From the NCBI RefSeq assembly GCF_037154015.1, contig NZ_JBANRL010000001.1, forward strand, positions 248,001-312,000: a stretch of 64,000 bases of DNA, written 5' to 3'. This stretch comes from Altererythrobacter aquiaggeris (GTDB lineage: Bacteria; Pseudomonadota; Alphaproteobacteria; Sphingomonadales; Sphingomonadaceae). Numbering within the stretch: position 1 is the first letter of the stretch; every line of letters begins with the position of its first letter. The position numbers and the translations under genes are program-made. This document shows, in pieces, positions 1-9,756 of this stretch. The notes beneath the pieces are model-generated. The model searched no databases. It saw nothing but the letters and a program-made list of their open reading frames with translations, and had not been told where the DNA came from.

Positions 1-3000
1 CCATGCCGAAATCGCCCACGCTGCTGCCGCGCTGTGCAGGACGGCCGGTCCCGTCATCGGCATCCGGCGCGGCGGAAATCGGCTCCAGTTCCACCATCGC
101 CAGATTGCAGCGTTCGTGGAACGTGCCCTTGGGATCGTACACATAAGCCACGCCGCCGCTCATGCCTGCAGCAAAATTGCGTCCCGTGCGGCCCAGCACA
201 GCCACGACGCCGCCGGTCATATATTCGCAGGCATGGTCGCCCGCGCCTTCGACGACTGCAATCGCGCCCGAATTGCGCACTGCGAAACGCTCGCCCGCGA
301 CACCGTTGAAGTAAGCCTCGCCCGCAATCGCACCATAGAGCACGGTGTTGCCCACGATGATATTTTGCGCCGGATCGCGCGTCGTGCCATCGGGCTGGCG
401 CACGATAATCCGTCCGCCCGACAGTCCCTTGCCGACATAGTCATTGGCATCGCCCACCAGATCCAGCGTGACGCCGTGCGCCAGCCATGCGGCAAAGCTC
501 TGCCCTGCAACGCCGGTCAGATTGATGCGGATCGTGTCAGCGGGCAAACCCTCGTGGCCGTAAGCGCGGGCAATCTCGCCCGAAAGCATGGCGCCCACCG
601 TCCGGTTCACATTCTTGACCGTGCGGTCCAGCACAACCGTTTCGCCGTGCGTGATCGCGGGCTGGCAGGCCTTGATCAGTTCGACATCCATCGCCGCACC
701 CAGATTGTGGTCCTGCGTTTCGGTATGATACAGCGTCTTGCCTTCGGCGGGTTTCACCTGATGCAGCATTTTGCCCAGATCCACGCCCCCGGCCTTCCAG
801 TGCCGGATGGCGCGGTTCATGTTGATGCGGTCGACGCGGCCGACCATTTCGTCAATCGTCCGAAAGCCCATATCCGCCATGATCTGGCGCAATTCTTCGG
901 CGACGAAAAAGAAGTAGTTGATGACGTGTTCTGGCGTGCCGGTGAACCGCTTGCGCAGTTCAGGGTCCTGTGTCGCGACACCTACGGGGCAGGTGTTGAG
1001 ATGGCATTTACGCATCATGATGCACCCTGCAGCAATCAACGGCGCGGTGGCAAAACCGAACTCGTCCGCGCCCAGCAATGCGCCAATCGCGACATCGCGG
1101 CCGGTGCGAAGGCCGCCATCCACCTGCACCGCGATCCGGCTGCGCAAATCGTTCAGCAGCAGCGTCTGCTGGGTTTCGGCCAGCCCGATTTCCCAGGGAG
1201 AGCCGGCATGGGTCAGCGAAGTCAGCGGCGAAGCGCCGGTGCCGCCTTCATAACCCGAGATCGTGACATGGTCGGCGCGCGCTTTCGATACGCCCGCGGC
1301 AACGGTGCCGACGCCGACTTCGGACACCAGCTTGACCGAAATCCGCGCGGCGGTGTTCACATTCTTGAGATCATGGATCAGCTGCGCGAGGTCTTCGATC
1401 GAATAGATATCATGATGCGGCGGCGGCGAGATCAGACCGACACCGGGCGTGGAATGCCGCACCGCGCCGATCCGTTTATCGACCTTGTGGCCGGGCAACT
1501 GGCCGCCTTCGCCAGGCTTTGCGCCCTGCGCCATCTTGATCTGGATATCATCGGCGTTGACCAGATATTCGGTCGTCACACCAAACCTGCCCGATGCCAC
1601 CTGCTTGATCCGGCTGCGCATCGAATCGCCATTGTCCAACGGCTTGTAACGAAACACTTCCTCGCCGCCTTCGCCGGTGTTGGAACGCCCGCCGATGCGG
1701 TTCATCGCGATGGCCATGGTGGAATGCGCTTCATGGCTGATCGAACCGAAGCTCATCGCGCCGGTGCTGAACCGTTTAACGATTTCGGCTGCGGGTTCGA
1801 CTTCGGACAATGGCAGTTTCCGGTCTGCCGGTTTCAATTCCATCAGCCCGCGGATGGTCAGCAGGCGTTCTGCCTGTTCATTCACCGACCGGGCAAATTC
1901 GTCGTAATTCTTGTGGTCGCCGCCGCGCACGGCGTGCTGCAGGCTGGCGACATTGGCGGGCGTCCAGGCATGGGTTTCGCCGCGCAGGCGGTATTGGTAG
2001 ATACCGCCAACATCCAGCATATTCTTGTACAGCGGGTTGTCGCCGTAAGCCGAACCGTGACGGCGCGCAGCTTCTTCGGCGATCGCCTTCAGCCCCACGC
2101 CTTCGATGCTGGTCGCAGTGCCTTTGAAATAATCATCGACGAACTTGCTCGACAGGCCGACCGCGTCGAAAATCTGCGCGCCGCAATAGGACTGGTAGGT
2201 CGAGATACCCATTTTGGACATCACCTTGCGGATACCCTTGCCGACCGCCTTGATATAATTCTGTTCGACCGCATCCTGTTCGAGATGGGCAAACTTGCGG
2301 CTGCGCAAATTTTCAAGCGTTTCGAACGCGAGATACGGGTTCACCGCCTCGGCACCGTATCCGGCAAGCGCGCAGAAATGATGGACTTCGCGCGCTTCGC
2401 CTGTTTCCACGACGATGCCGGTCTGCATCCGCAGGCCCTGCCGCACGAGGTGGTGATGGACCGCCGCGGTTGCGAGCAGCGCGGGCATCGGAACACGGTC
2501 AGGGCCCTGCGCCCTGTCGGACAGGATCAGAATTGTGTGATCCTGCAGCACAGCCTCGGTCGCAGCCCAGCACATTTCGCGGATCGCCAGTTCGATCCCG
2601 GCTTCATCTGCCGCAACATCCCAGGTCATATCGATGGTGGCAGTGCGGAACGCGCCGTCCAGCGCCGCTTCGACAGAGCGTATCTTGGCCACATCACGGT
2701 TGGTCAGAATAGGTTGCTGCACTTCGAGCCGTTTGTGCGTACCGGCTTCGCGGCCCAGCAAATTCGGGCGCGGGCCGATCATCGACAGCAGGCTCATCAC
2801 CAGTTCTTCGCGGATCGGATCGATCGGCGGATTGGTAACCTGCGCGAAGTTCTGCTTGAAATAATCGTACAGCAGACGCGAACGGTCCGACAGCACGGCA
2901 AGCGGTGTATCGGTGCCCATCGAACCCAGCGGATCATCGGCGTTCACCGCCATCGGTTCGAGAAAGCGGGTGATGTCTTCCTGCGTATAGCCAAAGGCTT

Positions 3001-4432
3001 GCTGGCGCTCCAGCAGGCTGGAATCGTCCATCGGCAATTCGGACAGCTCGGGCTCGATCGTGCCCAGATCCTCCAGCTTGTACTGCGCTTTTTCCAGCCA
3101 CTGCGCGTAGGGGTGCGCTTCGGACAGGGTGGCCTTGACCTCCTCGTCTTCGATGATGCGCCCTTCTTCAAGGTCGATCATCAGCATCCGGCCCGGCTGG
3201 AGCCGCCATTTGCGCGTGATGTCTTCCTCGGCAAAAGGCAGCACGCCGCTTTCCGATGAAAGGCAGACAAGGTCATCCTTGGTCACGCAGAAGCGCGCGG
3301 GGCGCAGACCGTTACGGTCCAGTGTCGCGCCGATCTGCCGGCCATCGGTGAAACAGACCGCGGCGGGGCCATCCCACGGTTCCATCAAGGCGGCGTGATA
3401 TTCGTAAAACGCGCGGCGCTGCGGATCCATCAGCTCGTTCTTGGCCCAGGCTTCGGGGATAAGCATCATCATGGCATGGGCCAGCGAATAACCGCCCGCA
3501 ACCAGCAGTTCGAGCGCATTGTCGAGACAGGCGGTGTCCGACTGGCCATGCGGAATAATCGGCCACATCTTGTCCAGATCGGGGCCGAGCAGGTCGCTTT
3601 CCATCGTCCGGCGGCGGGCATTCATCCAGTTCACATTGCCGCGCACCGTGTTGATTTCGCCATTATGCGCGATCAGGCGGAACGGGTGTGCCAGCCGCCA
3701 GCTGGGAAATGTGTTGGTGCTGAAACGCTGATGCACCAATCCCAGCGCACTGATACAGTCAGGATCGCGCAAATCGTCGTAAAAACTGCCGACCTGTGTT
3801 GCCAGCAGCAGTCCCTTGTAAACGATGGTCCGGCTGGAAAAACTGGGAATATACAGCTCGGTCAGACCGGGCATGGAATGTTTTATCGCCAGTTTGTGCA
3901 GCGGGTTCAGCGCCTGTTTGCGGATCGACAGTAATTTGCGTTCGAAAGCGTCCTGATCGGCGCAATTCCTGCCGCACGCGACAAAACACTGGCGGATGAC
4001 CGGCATCGAATCGATAACCGCTTTGCCCAACCCGTCGATGGTGACGGGAACATCGCGCCAGCCGATCAGCTCCTGCCCTTCCTTGGCGATGAATTTCTCG
4101 ATCTGCTCGGTCACGAAGCCGCGTTCCTGCTCGCCTTGCGGCAGGAAACACATCGCCACGGCATATTGCCCTTCTGCGGGAAGGGTATGTCCGTTGTCAC
4201 CGGCCCATTTCTGGAACAGGAGATGCGGAATTTGCATCAGCAACCCGGCACCGTCGCCCAGCAGCGGATCAGCGCCTACCGCGCCGCGGTGATCGAGATT
4301 GGCAAGAATTTCCAGCGATTGTTTGACGATAGAATGGCTTTTTACGCCCTTGATATGGGCAAGCATACCCACACCGCATGCATCATGCTCGTTACGCGCG
4401 TCGTAAAGCCCTTGGGGCGCTGGAAAGCCCAT
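1..4432 (-). CDS. gltB: Glutamate synthase (GOGAT) large subunit, 3' end outside the window
   Basis: This subunit transfers the amide of glutamine to 2-oxoglutarate to give two glutamates, working with the GltD flavoprotein in the cytoplasm. The reading frame stays open from 4432 to the left edge (about 1477 codons), so only a few dozen C-terminal residues are missing compared with the usual 1,500 or so. Near the N-terminus, EHDACGVG puts the amidotransferase nucleophile at Cys19, which implies removal of a short propeptide. A Cys-x5-Cys-x4-Cys motif at residues 1137, 1143 and 1148 ([12 protein letters not shown]) binds the 3Fe-4S cluster. The glycine-rich beta-helix domain follows. The start is firm because an in-frame TGA lies directly before the ATG and an AGGA sits upstream. 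gltD would be expected beyond position 1. Confidence 0.97.
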   Translation of the reverse strand, partial: MGFPAPQGLYDARNEHDACGVGMLAHIKGVKSHSIVKQSLEILANLDHRGAVGADPLLGDGAGLLMQIPHLLFQKWAGDNGHTLPAEGQYAVAMCFLPQGEQERGFVTEQIEKFIAKEGQELIGWRDVPVTIDGLGKAVIDSMPVIRQCFVACGRNCADQDAFERKLLSIRKQALNPLHKLAIKHSMPGLTELYIPSFSSRTIVYKGLLLATQVGSFYDDLRDPDCISALGLVHQRFSTNTFPSWRLAHPFRLIAHNGEINTVRGNVNWMNARRRTMESDLLGPDLDKMWPIIPHGQSDTACLDNALELLVAGGYSLAHAMMMLIPEAWAKNELMDPQRRAFYEYHAALMEPWDGPAAVCFTDGRQIGATLDRNGLRPARFCVTKDDLVCLSSESGVLPFAEEDITRKWRLQPGRMLMIDLEEGRIIEDEEVKATLSEAHPYAQWLEKAQYKLEDLGTIEPELSELPMDDSSLLERQQAFGYTQEDITRFLEPMAVNADDPLGSMGTDTPLAVLSDRSRLLYDYFKQNFAQVTNPPIDPIREELVMSLLSMIGPRPNLLGREAGTHKRLEVQQPILTNRDVAKIRSVEAALDGAFRTATIDMTWDVAADEAGIELAIREMCWAATEAVLQDHTILILSDRAQGPDRVPMPALLATAAVHHHLVRQGLRMQTGIVVETGEAREVHHFCALAGYGAEAVNPYLAFETLENLRSRKFAHLEQDAVEQNYIKAVGKGIRKVMSKMGISTYQSYCGAQIFDAVGLSSKFVDDYFKGTATSIEGVGLKAIAEEAARRHGSAYGDNPLYKNMLDVGGIYQYRLRGETHAWTPANVASLQHAVRGGDHKNYDEFARSVNEQAERLLTIRGLMELKPADRKLPLSEVEPAAEIVKRFSTGAMSFGSISHEAHSTMAIAMNRIGGRSNTGEGGEEVFRYKPLDNGDSMRSRIKQVASGRFGVTTEYLVNADDIQIKMAQGAKPGEGGQLPGHKVDKRIGAVRHSTPGVGLISPPPHHDIYSIEDLAQLIHDLKNVNTAARISVKLVSEVGVGTVAAGVSKARADHVTISGYEGGTGASPLTSLTHAGSPWEIGLAETQQTLLLNDLRSRIAVQVDGGLRTGRDVAIGALLGADEFGFATAPLIAAGCIMMRKCHLNTCPVGVATQDPELRKRFTGTPEHVINYFFFVAEELRQIMADMGFRTIDEMVGRVDRINMNRAIRHWKAGGVDLGKMLHQVKPAEGKTLYHTETQDHNLGAAMDVELIKACQPAITHGETVVLDRTVKNVNRTVGAMLSGEIARAYGHEGLPADTIRINLTGVAGQSFAAWLAHGVTLDLVGDANDYVGKGLSGGRIIVRQPDGTTRDPAQNIIVGNTVLYGAIAGEAYFNGVAGERFAVRNSGAIAVVEGAGDHACEYMTGGVVAVLGRTGRNFAAGMSGGVAYVYDPKGTFHERCNLAMVELEPISAAPDADDGTGRPAQRGSSVGDFGM

Positions 4433-4624
4433 TCAATTCCCGTCCTGTCTGTGGCCGGACTGCCGCCATCAAGAGGGCGTCCGGCGATCAAGCGCGATTC
4501 TGCCCGCCGAAAAGCGGTAGAAACTGTCGCAGCCATTCTTCATGGCGACAGGAAAGAATTATTGCAACCGCGAAGACGCACTATTTCGAATGCGGAACGG
4601 GCAAGTTTTGTTTGTTTCAAATGA

Positions 4625-4641
4625 GACCGGATGCCCCGGTC
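4625..4641 (-). terminator. Weak hairpin at the end of the acidic membrane protein gene
   Basis: GACCGG and CCGGTC form a perfect 6-bp stem around a 5-base loop and overlap the stop codon of the upstream minus-strand gene. On the minus strand it is followed by TCATTTG, which is only slightly T-rich, so termination here is uncertain. The remaining bases up to 4432 are presumably the gltB promoter and leader; I see no clear consensus hexamers there. Confidence 0.3.
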
Positions 4642-6292
4642 AGGCCGCACCGCTCATGCGCCGTAGCGTCGATAACGCTTCGCGCAGCGCCTCTTCGGTG
4701 TCCTGGGTGGCGGAATTTTTCTGGTCACCGGCGGCCCCGAAATCCGGCAGCGCGGTCCTGATCTGCGTGGCAGCCGCAGCAAACCGGGCATCGGATGATT
4801 CCGCTTCTCCGGAGTTCTCTGCCGTAGCTTCCTTGGCATTATCGCGCGCGCGGTGTCGCACGTTCTCACTGCCGCCGGGAAAAATGACCATTGGCTGCAC
4901 CGATCCGTCCATTTCATCAGGGTCTTCGAATTCTTCGATACGGAACGGTTCTGCGCCGTCCATAAACGGATTGCGCATGGCGAGAAGCGAGCTGTAGGTG
5001 CTCTCGTCCTCGCTCTCGGCTTCATCTTCGATCTGCGGACTGTCGGCGTCTTCGACAATCGGCTCTGCAGGAAGCGGAAAGCGTGAGGGCGCTTCGGCTT
5101 CCGCCGCTGCGGCTGGCACAAACATCTGTTTTGGTTCGGCATTCGCAGCTTCCGGCGCCGCACGGTGGATGGCTGCGTCGAGCGGGATTTGCGGCATTTG
5201 CGGCATTTTCAGGCTTGCCGCCGGAATGAAATCCTCCGCGCCTTCAGGCGCATCATCACAGTCATCACAGTCATCACCGTCATCTCGGTCATGAAAATCC
5301 AGGGTGCGTAATGCATCGGGTAAGCGGGCAGGCGGCGCAGGTTCCGCCTCGCGCGGGAAAGCTTGCGCGGACTGCTGCGGCGGCGCTGCCCCGGCTTCGT
5401 GATAGTGTCTGATCGACATACCCAGCCGCTCGACCAGTTCCACGATATTCAAGTCCGCAAGAGGCTTACAGGCTAAAGGTTCATTGCCCGATGGCTCATC
5501 CTGCGGCGGCGCGGCGGACACGTCCGGCTGCGCGTCCAGAGGCGTTTCAAGCGGCAGCGCGCCGGCTGTGAACCGTTCGCCGGGTTCAACCGAGAAGTCC
5601 CCCAGTTCGAGTGGTTCGATCCCCGCCTCGGCCGTATCGTCCCAATCGTATCCGTGTTCAGGTTCCGGTTCGGGTTCGGGGCTTGCTTCAGGAGCAAATC
5701 CGGACATATCGGGTAACGCCTCTTCGGCATAATTATGTCCCGGCAGCGGCGCTACATCAAGATATTCGCTGCGGGATTCTTCATTGTTCAATGACAGCGC
5801 GCGTCGGCGGCCGGGCAGTCTGGCGGGTTCTACTACCGCCGCAGGCGGTCTGGATGCACCCCGATCTTCACCCGGTTGCTCGCCTAACTCATGGCCCAAC
5901 TCATCGCCCAACTCATCCGGCGCCGAAATCGGCCTGCGTGCGGGAGCATCGGGATGGCGATCGGTGGCGCGCACGCTTGGCGGCGACTTTACGCCAGACA
6001 GGCTGCGCTGCGATGCCGCGATTTTGCGCGCGATAAATATCCCCAGCACGATGCCAAAGCCCGATCCCACCAGCGCAATCAGCAATTTGGCTGTCACGCC
6101 CAGCGGTGGCTGTGCAGCAGCGACCATGCCCGCCAAACCGCTCGCCACAGCGACACGTTCGATCAGCGGTGTGGGCAAAACCAGACTGCCCACGCCGAAT
6201 AATGCGGCAAACCACAATGCAACGATTGCGGGAAACAGCCGGTGGCTGCTGACCGGTTTTTTGCCGGCTGGTTGACGCTCGATTGTTGCCAC
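4640..6292 (-). CDS. Acidic, repeat-rich membrane protein of unknown function
   Basis: I do not recognise a family. The first 120 residues or so carry two hydrophobic segments (around LFPAIVALWFAALFGV and LLIALVGSGFGIVLG). The remaining 430 residues are a low-complexity, strongly acidic tail rich in Pro, Ala, Glu and Asp. Short tandem repeats lie in the tail: DELG/HELG units (about 5880-5918), alternating E-P (about 5652-5683) and a D-D-C unit encoded by 9-bp repeats (about 5251-5290). I chose the GTG at 6292 (MATIERQ) with GGGG upstream. A TTG at 6340 overlaps the stop of the preceding glycosyltransferase and would add 16 residues. The overlap suggests cotranscription with that gene, so a cell-envelope role is possible, but nothing in the sequence shows a function. 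Confidence 0.75.
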   Translation of the reverse strand: MATIERQPAGKKPVSSHRLFPAIVALWFAALFGVGSLVLPTPLIERVAVASGLAGMVAAAQPPLGVTAKLLIALVGSGFGIVLGIFIARKIAASQRSLSGVKSPPSVRATDRHPDAPARRPISAPDELGDELGHELGEQPGEDRGASRPPAAVVEPARLPGRRRALSLNNEESRSEYLDVAPLPGHNYAEEALPDMSGFAPEASPEPEPEPEHGYDWDDTAEAGIEPLELGDFSVEPGERFTAGALPLETPLDAQPDVSAAPPQDEPSGNEPLACKPLADLNIVELVERLGMSIRHYHEAGAAPPQQSAQAFPREAEPAPPARLPDALRTLDFHDRDDGDDCDDCDDAPEGAEDFIPAASLKMPQMPQIPLDAAIHRAAPEAANAEPKQMFVPAAAAEAEAPSRFPLPAEPIVEDADSPQIEDEAESEDESTYSSLLAMRNPFMDGAEPFRIEEFEDPDEMDGSVQPMVIFPGGSENVRHRARDNAKEATAENSGEAESSDARFAAAATQIRTALPDFGAAGDQKNSATQDTEEALREALSTLRRMSGAA

Positions 6293-6336
6293 TGTGCTTG
6301 TACCCCGTTGTGCGGCCCTGAATGGTCCGCACACCT

Positions 6337-7569
6337 TCAAGCGGCGCGGGACAGGTCCGGTCTGGCCTCGGGCGATAACAGGGTTTGGTAAACGTCTTGA
6401 TAACGACGAATGTTGCGCGCCCAGTCATGATGCGCGGAAATATGGGCGCGGGCGCGGCTTTTCATCCCGGCCCAGTCGGTCCGGTCCGCCAGCAGCAACG
6501 CCAGTTCGCTTGCGATGCTCGCCGGATCGTCGGGCGCGAACAGGCGGCCCGTTACCCCTTGGCTCATCAATTCGCGGTGTCCGCCGACGTCGGATGCGGC
6601 CACAAGCCGGCCCTGCGCCATCGCTTCCAGCGGTTTGAGCGGGGTAACCAGATCGGTCAGCCTGCTGGCCTTGCGCGGATAAGCGAGAATGTCGATGAGC
6701 GAATAATACCGCTCGACTCCGGAATGCGGGACGCGTCCGGTAAAATGGACTGCCCCCGCCGCAGGCGATGCCGCAGCCTGCGCGCGCAAGGCGGCGTCCA
6801 TCGGCCCGCCCCCGACCAACAGCAATCGGGCATCCGGCTCGCTTGCGATCAGTTCGGGCATCGCGGCGATCAGATCGTCCAGCCCTTCATAATCGTAAAA
6901 ACTGCCGACATAGCCGATAACCTGCGCGTTGCCGGAATAGCCAAGGCTGCCAGCCAACGCATTATCGCGCGGCGGCGGGCTGCCGAACATGGCCAGATCG
7001 ACGCCGTTGGGCATAACCCCGATTTTGCCCGCAGGATGGCCGCGCGCGGCAAGATCATCGCGCAGGCCGTGACAGATCGTGAAGACGGCATCCGCAGCCG
7101 CCACCACGCGGTTTTCCAGCGCTCTGGTCAGACGGTATTTCGCCGATCCCGTCTTGCCGGTTCCGTTGCCGACCGCCGCATCTTCCCAGAAAGCGCGGAT
7201 TTCGTACACCACCGGAATGTCCAGCTTCCGCCCCGCGATTATCGCAGCGGCGCCGCATAGTGCGGGCGAATGCGCGTGCAGCACATCAGGCCGCCAGTCG
7301 GCCGCCAGGTGCACGATGGCCTGGGCAAGCGCGCCAATCTCGCGCCATTCGCGCAGCGCAGCCGGTCCGCTCGCGCAGCCGGGTGTCCGGTGGAAGGTCA
7401 GGCCATCATGTGTTTCCGCGGGCGGCCCGTCTGCCAAATGCCGTTGGCCGGTTATCCCGCGGACATCGATGCCCGATGCCTGCTGGGCCGACAGGATGGC
7501 GCGCGTGCGAAATGTATATCCGCTGTGCAGCGGCAGAGAATGGTCGAGAACGTGAAGAACGCGGGTCAT
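6337..7569 (-). CDS. Exosortase A-associated family 4 glycosyltransferase (Daro_2409 type)
   Basis: A GT-B fold glycosyltransferase of 410 residues that would add a sugar from a nucleotide-sugar donor to a lipid-linked exopolysaccharide precursor at the cytoplasmic membrane face. The N-terminus (VLHVLDHSLPLHSGYTFRTR) is diagnostic of the PEP-CTERM/exosortase A-associated subfamily as I remember it. The C-terminal half has the usual donor-binding run (VGSFYDYEGLDDLI, LLLVGGG, then VTPLKPLEAMAQGR around the conserved E-x7-E area). The gene is divergent from the O-ligase unit at 7654 and seems cotranscribed with the acidic membrane protein downstream. No exosortase, PEP-CTERM protein or chain-length regulator lies in the window, so the partner genes must be elsewhere. 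Confidence 0.88.
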   Translation of the reverse strand: MTRVLHVLDHSLPLHSGYTFRTRAILSAQQASGIDVRGITGQRHLADGPPAETHDGLTFHRTPGCASGPAALREWREIGALAQAIVHLAADWRPDVLHAHSPALCGAAAIIAGRKLDIPVVYEIRAFWEDAAVGNGTGKTGSAKYRLTRALENRVVAAADAVFTICHGLRDDLAARGHPAGKIGVMPNGVDLAMFGSPPPRDNALAGSLGYSGNAQVIGYVGSFYDYEGLDDLIAAMPELIASEPDARLLLVGGGPMDAALRAQAAASPAAGAVHFTGRVPHSGVERYYSLIDILAYPRKASRLTDLVTPLKPLEAMAQGRLVAASDVGGHRELMSQGVTGRLFAPDDPASIASELALLLADRTDWAGMKSRARAHISAHHDWARNIRRYQDVYQTLLSPEARPDLSRAA

Positions 7570-7653
7570 CCCGGTCCTTTAGCTCGATAGCCTTAACGCC
7601 GCGTCAACCGGACGGTGTTACTGCGCGCATATCGGGATGAAGGAACCGCGTGC

Positions 7654-7785
7654 TTGATCGACTATTTTGCCCTTGTGCTGACCCACGGCCTGCTTGCCCT
7701 TGCGGTTGTCAGGCTGATGACGCGCGCCGATCTGGATAGCGAAGACACGGCGAAACGTCCGCGTTGCAGCCGCCGGGACCGCTAG
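7654..7785 (+). CDS. Putative 43-residue single-pass membrane protein (short ORF)
   Basis: A TTG-initiated frame of 43 codons starts 9 bases after an AAGGA Shine-Dalgarno sequence and ends with TAG, 5 bases before the ATG of the O-ligase. The predicted protein begins MIDYFALVLTHGLLALAVVR, a hydrophobic helix of about 18 residues, and continues with a charged tail ending RPRCSRRDR. The ribosome site, the helix-plus-basic-tail layout and the tight spacing to the next gene all argue for a real, translationally coupled small protein. The TTG start and short length keep this uncertain. I know no family for it. Confidence 0.55.
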   Translation: MIDYFALVLTHGLLALAVVRLMTRADLDSEDTAKRPRCSRRDR

Positions 7786-7790
7786 GCCAG

Positions 7791-9191
7791 ATGCTCGATC
7801 TGGCGCTGTTTACCTTTGTTATTGCGTTGCTGGCTGCCGGTGTGCGCCGTCCGTTTATCTGGGTTATGGCCTATATTTATATTGATGTGCTGGTGCCGCA
7901 AAAGATCGGCTGGTCGCTTATTCAGGCAATCCCCGTTTCGCTGGTCGCCTTTGCCGCCGCCTTTGCCGGTTGGCTGATGATCGACGACAAATCGAAAAGC
8001 CGTTTCACCTACCGCCAGTTTCTGATGGTTCTGCTGCTGGGCTATTGCGCGCTGACCACATTTACCGCCGATTTCCCCGAGGCCGCGCTCGAAAAATGGG
8101 CCTGGGTGTGGAAAGCCATGGTCTTCGCCATTTTCCTGCCGCTTACGCTGACGACGCGGCTCAGGTTCGAAGCCACCATCCTCACCATGATCCTGACGCT
8201 GGGGGCGATCGTGATCGGCGGGGGTATCAAGACGATCGGATCGGGCGGCGGCGGATATGGCAAACTGCCACTGCTGGTCGATGCCGATTACGGTCTGTAT
8301 GAAACATCGACGCTGGCCTGCGTTGCGGTGGCCAGCATCCCCCTGGTCCGCTGGCTGGTAAATCACGGGACGATTTTTCCCAAAGACTGGCGGGTCCGGC
8401 TGTTTTCTGCCGGACTGATCTTTGCGTGCCTGCTGATCCCGGTCGGCACGGCTGCGCGCACGGGCCTGATCTGCATCATCGCGCTGGGGGTCATGATGCT
8501 GCGCGAGGTGAAGCGGCGTTTTACCTATCTTTTTGCGGTCGCTGCGCTGGGCATGGCCACCGTGCCGTTCCTGCCGGACAGTTTTTCGCAGCGGATGGGC
8601 ACGATCAACAACCACGAAGGCGACGAATCCGCATCAACCCGTGTGGCGGTGTGGCAATGGACGCTGGACTATGTTGCGAAAAACCCCGGCGGCGGGGGCT
8701 TCAATGTCTATCTTGGCAATAGCTTCACGTACAACACCCGGTCAGCGGAAGGCGAAGGCAATAACCGCAAGATCGTGTCCGAAGAAGTGACGGACAAAGC
8801 CCGCGCGTTCCATTCCAGCTATTTCGAAATGCTGGGCGAGCAGGGCTATTTCGGGTTCGCGCTCTGGATGCTGTTGCAGGCCAGCGGTGTCTGGCAGATG
8901 GAACGCATCCGGCGGCGCTGGAAAGCGCGCACGGGCGCTGCCGAACAATGGCAGGCACCGCTGGCCAATGCCCTGCAAATGGCGCAGCTTACCGCGCTGG
9001 TCGGGGCATTGTTTGTCGGAATTGCCTTCCAGCCGTTCATCTTGCTGATTCTGGCCATCCAGTGCGGGCTGTGGTCATATTGCCGCCGCACCGATTCGCA
9101 GCCGGCCGGGCGGGTAAGACACCGACCCGAAGCCGCGAACGCGATAAAGCCCCGCGATACCGTAACGGCAGGCTCTCCCGCGTTGCAGTAA
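7791..9191 (+). CDS. Exosortase A-associated putative O-glycosylation ligase (Wzy/WaaL-like)
   Basis: A polytopic membrane protein of 466 residues of the O-antigen ligase/polymerase superfamily, of the subtype found in exosortase A clusters. It is thought to polymerise or ligate polysaccharide on the periplasmic side of the inner membrane. Hydrophobic segments run almost without break from MLDLALFTFVIALLAAG to about residue 280. A large loop follows that contains RVAVWQWTLDYV and the FHSSYFEMLGEQGYFGF stretch typical of ligase signature regions, then two more segments. I chose the ATG at 7791; an upstream in-frame TTG at 7764 lies inside the small ORF. The gene is divergent from the matching glycosyltransferase at 7569, and the roughly 80 bases between the units should hold both promoters. 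Confidence 0.88.
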   Translation: MLDLALFTFVIALLAAGVRRPFIWVMAYIYIDVLVPQKIGWSLIQAIPVSLVAFAAAFAGWLMIDDKSKSRFTYRQFLMVLLLGYCALTTFTADFPEAALEKWAWVWKAMVFAIFLPLTLTTRLRFEATILTMILTLGAIVIGGGIKTIGSGGGGYGKLPLLVDADYGLYETSTLACVAVASIPLVRWLVNHGTIFPKDWRVRLFSAGLIFACLLIPVGTAARTGLICIIALGVMMLREVKRRFTYLFAVAALGMATVPFLPDSFSQRMGTINNHEGDESASTRVAVWQWTLDYVAKNPGGGGFNVYLGNSFTYNTRSAEGEGNNRKIVSEEVTDKARAFHSSYFEMLGEQGYFGFALWMLLQASGVWQMERIRRRWKARTGAAEQWQAPLANALQMAQLTALVGALFVGIAFQPFILLILAIQCGLWSYCRRTDSQPAGRVRHRPEAANAIKPRDTVTAGSPALQ

Positions 9192-9248
9192 GCCCGATCA
9201 TGCGCCATGTAACACCTCGACCAGCAGGTAATTATTGAGGAGAGGCGT

Positions 9249-9698
9249 ATGTCCCCGCAGGAAATCGAAGCCAAAATCGGCGAAAACATCGGCAAATCCC
9301 AATGGGCCGAAATGTCGCAGGACCGGATCAACAAATTTGCCGATGCGACCGGTGATCACCAGTTCATCCATATCGACGAGGAAAAGGCCAAGATGACGCC
9401 GTTTGGCGGCACCATCGCGCACGGCTTTCTGACGTTGTCGATGATCCCGTATCTGACCGCGAACAGCGATGTTCCCCGCGTTGACGGGATCAAGATGGCG
9501 GTGAATTACGGCGGCAACAAAACCCGCTTCATTTCGCCCGTGCGCAGCGGCAAGCGTATTCGCGGCCACTGGAAACTGACCGAAATGACCGAGAAACGTC
9601 CCGGCCAGTGGCAACAGAGCTGCGAGATTACCATCGAGATCGAAGGCGAGGAAAAGCCCGCGCTGATCACCGAATGGATAACCCAGTACTTCGTCTGA
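9249..9698 (+). CDS. MaoC family (R)-enoyl-CoA hydratase-like protein
   Basis: A single hot-dog domain of 149 residues. The family hydrates trans-2-enoyl-CoA to (R)-3-hydroxyacyl-CoA, feeding beta-oxidation or PHA synthesis. The hydratase signature is clear: FADATGDHQFIHID carries the catalytic Asp and His, followed by GGTIAHGFLTLSMI. The length and layout resemble the NodN-like branch of the family. The start follows a strong GAGGAG site. The thiolase gene begins 58 bases downstream on the same strand with its own AAGGAG site, and a terminator follows it, so the two probably form one transcription unit acting on the same acyl-CoA chain. Confidence 0.88.
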   Translation: MSPQEIEAKIGENIGKSQWAEMSQDRINKFADATGDHQFIHIDEEKAKMTPFGGTIAHGFLTLSMIPYLTANSDVPRVDGIKMAVNYGGNKTRFISPVRSGKRIRGHWKLTEMTEKRPGQWQQSCEITIEIEGEEKPALITEWITQYFV

Positions 9699-9756
9699 TC
9701 CCCGGACATTCCTTCCGCGAAACCAGACCTGATTGTAATTAACCAAGGAGTTCGCC

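Noticed and set aside
116-3259. Open plus-strand frame of over 1,000 codons opposite gltB
   Set aside because: It is the shadow of gltB: high GC at third codon positions removes stops from the antisense frame. The product is His/Arg-rich with no domain, while the minus strand encodes all GltB motifs.
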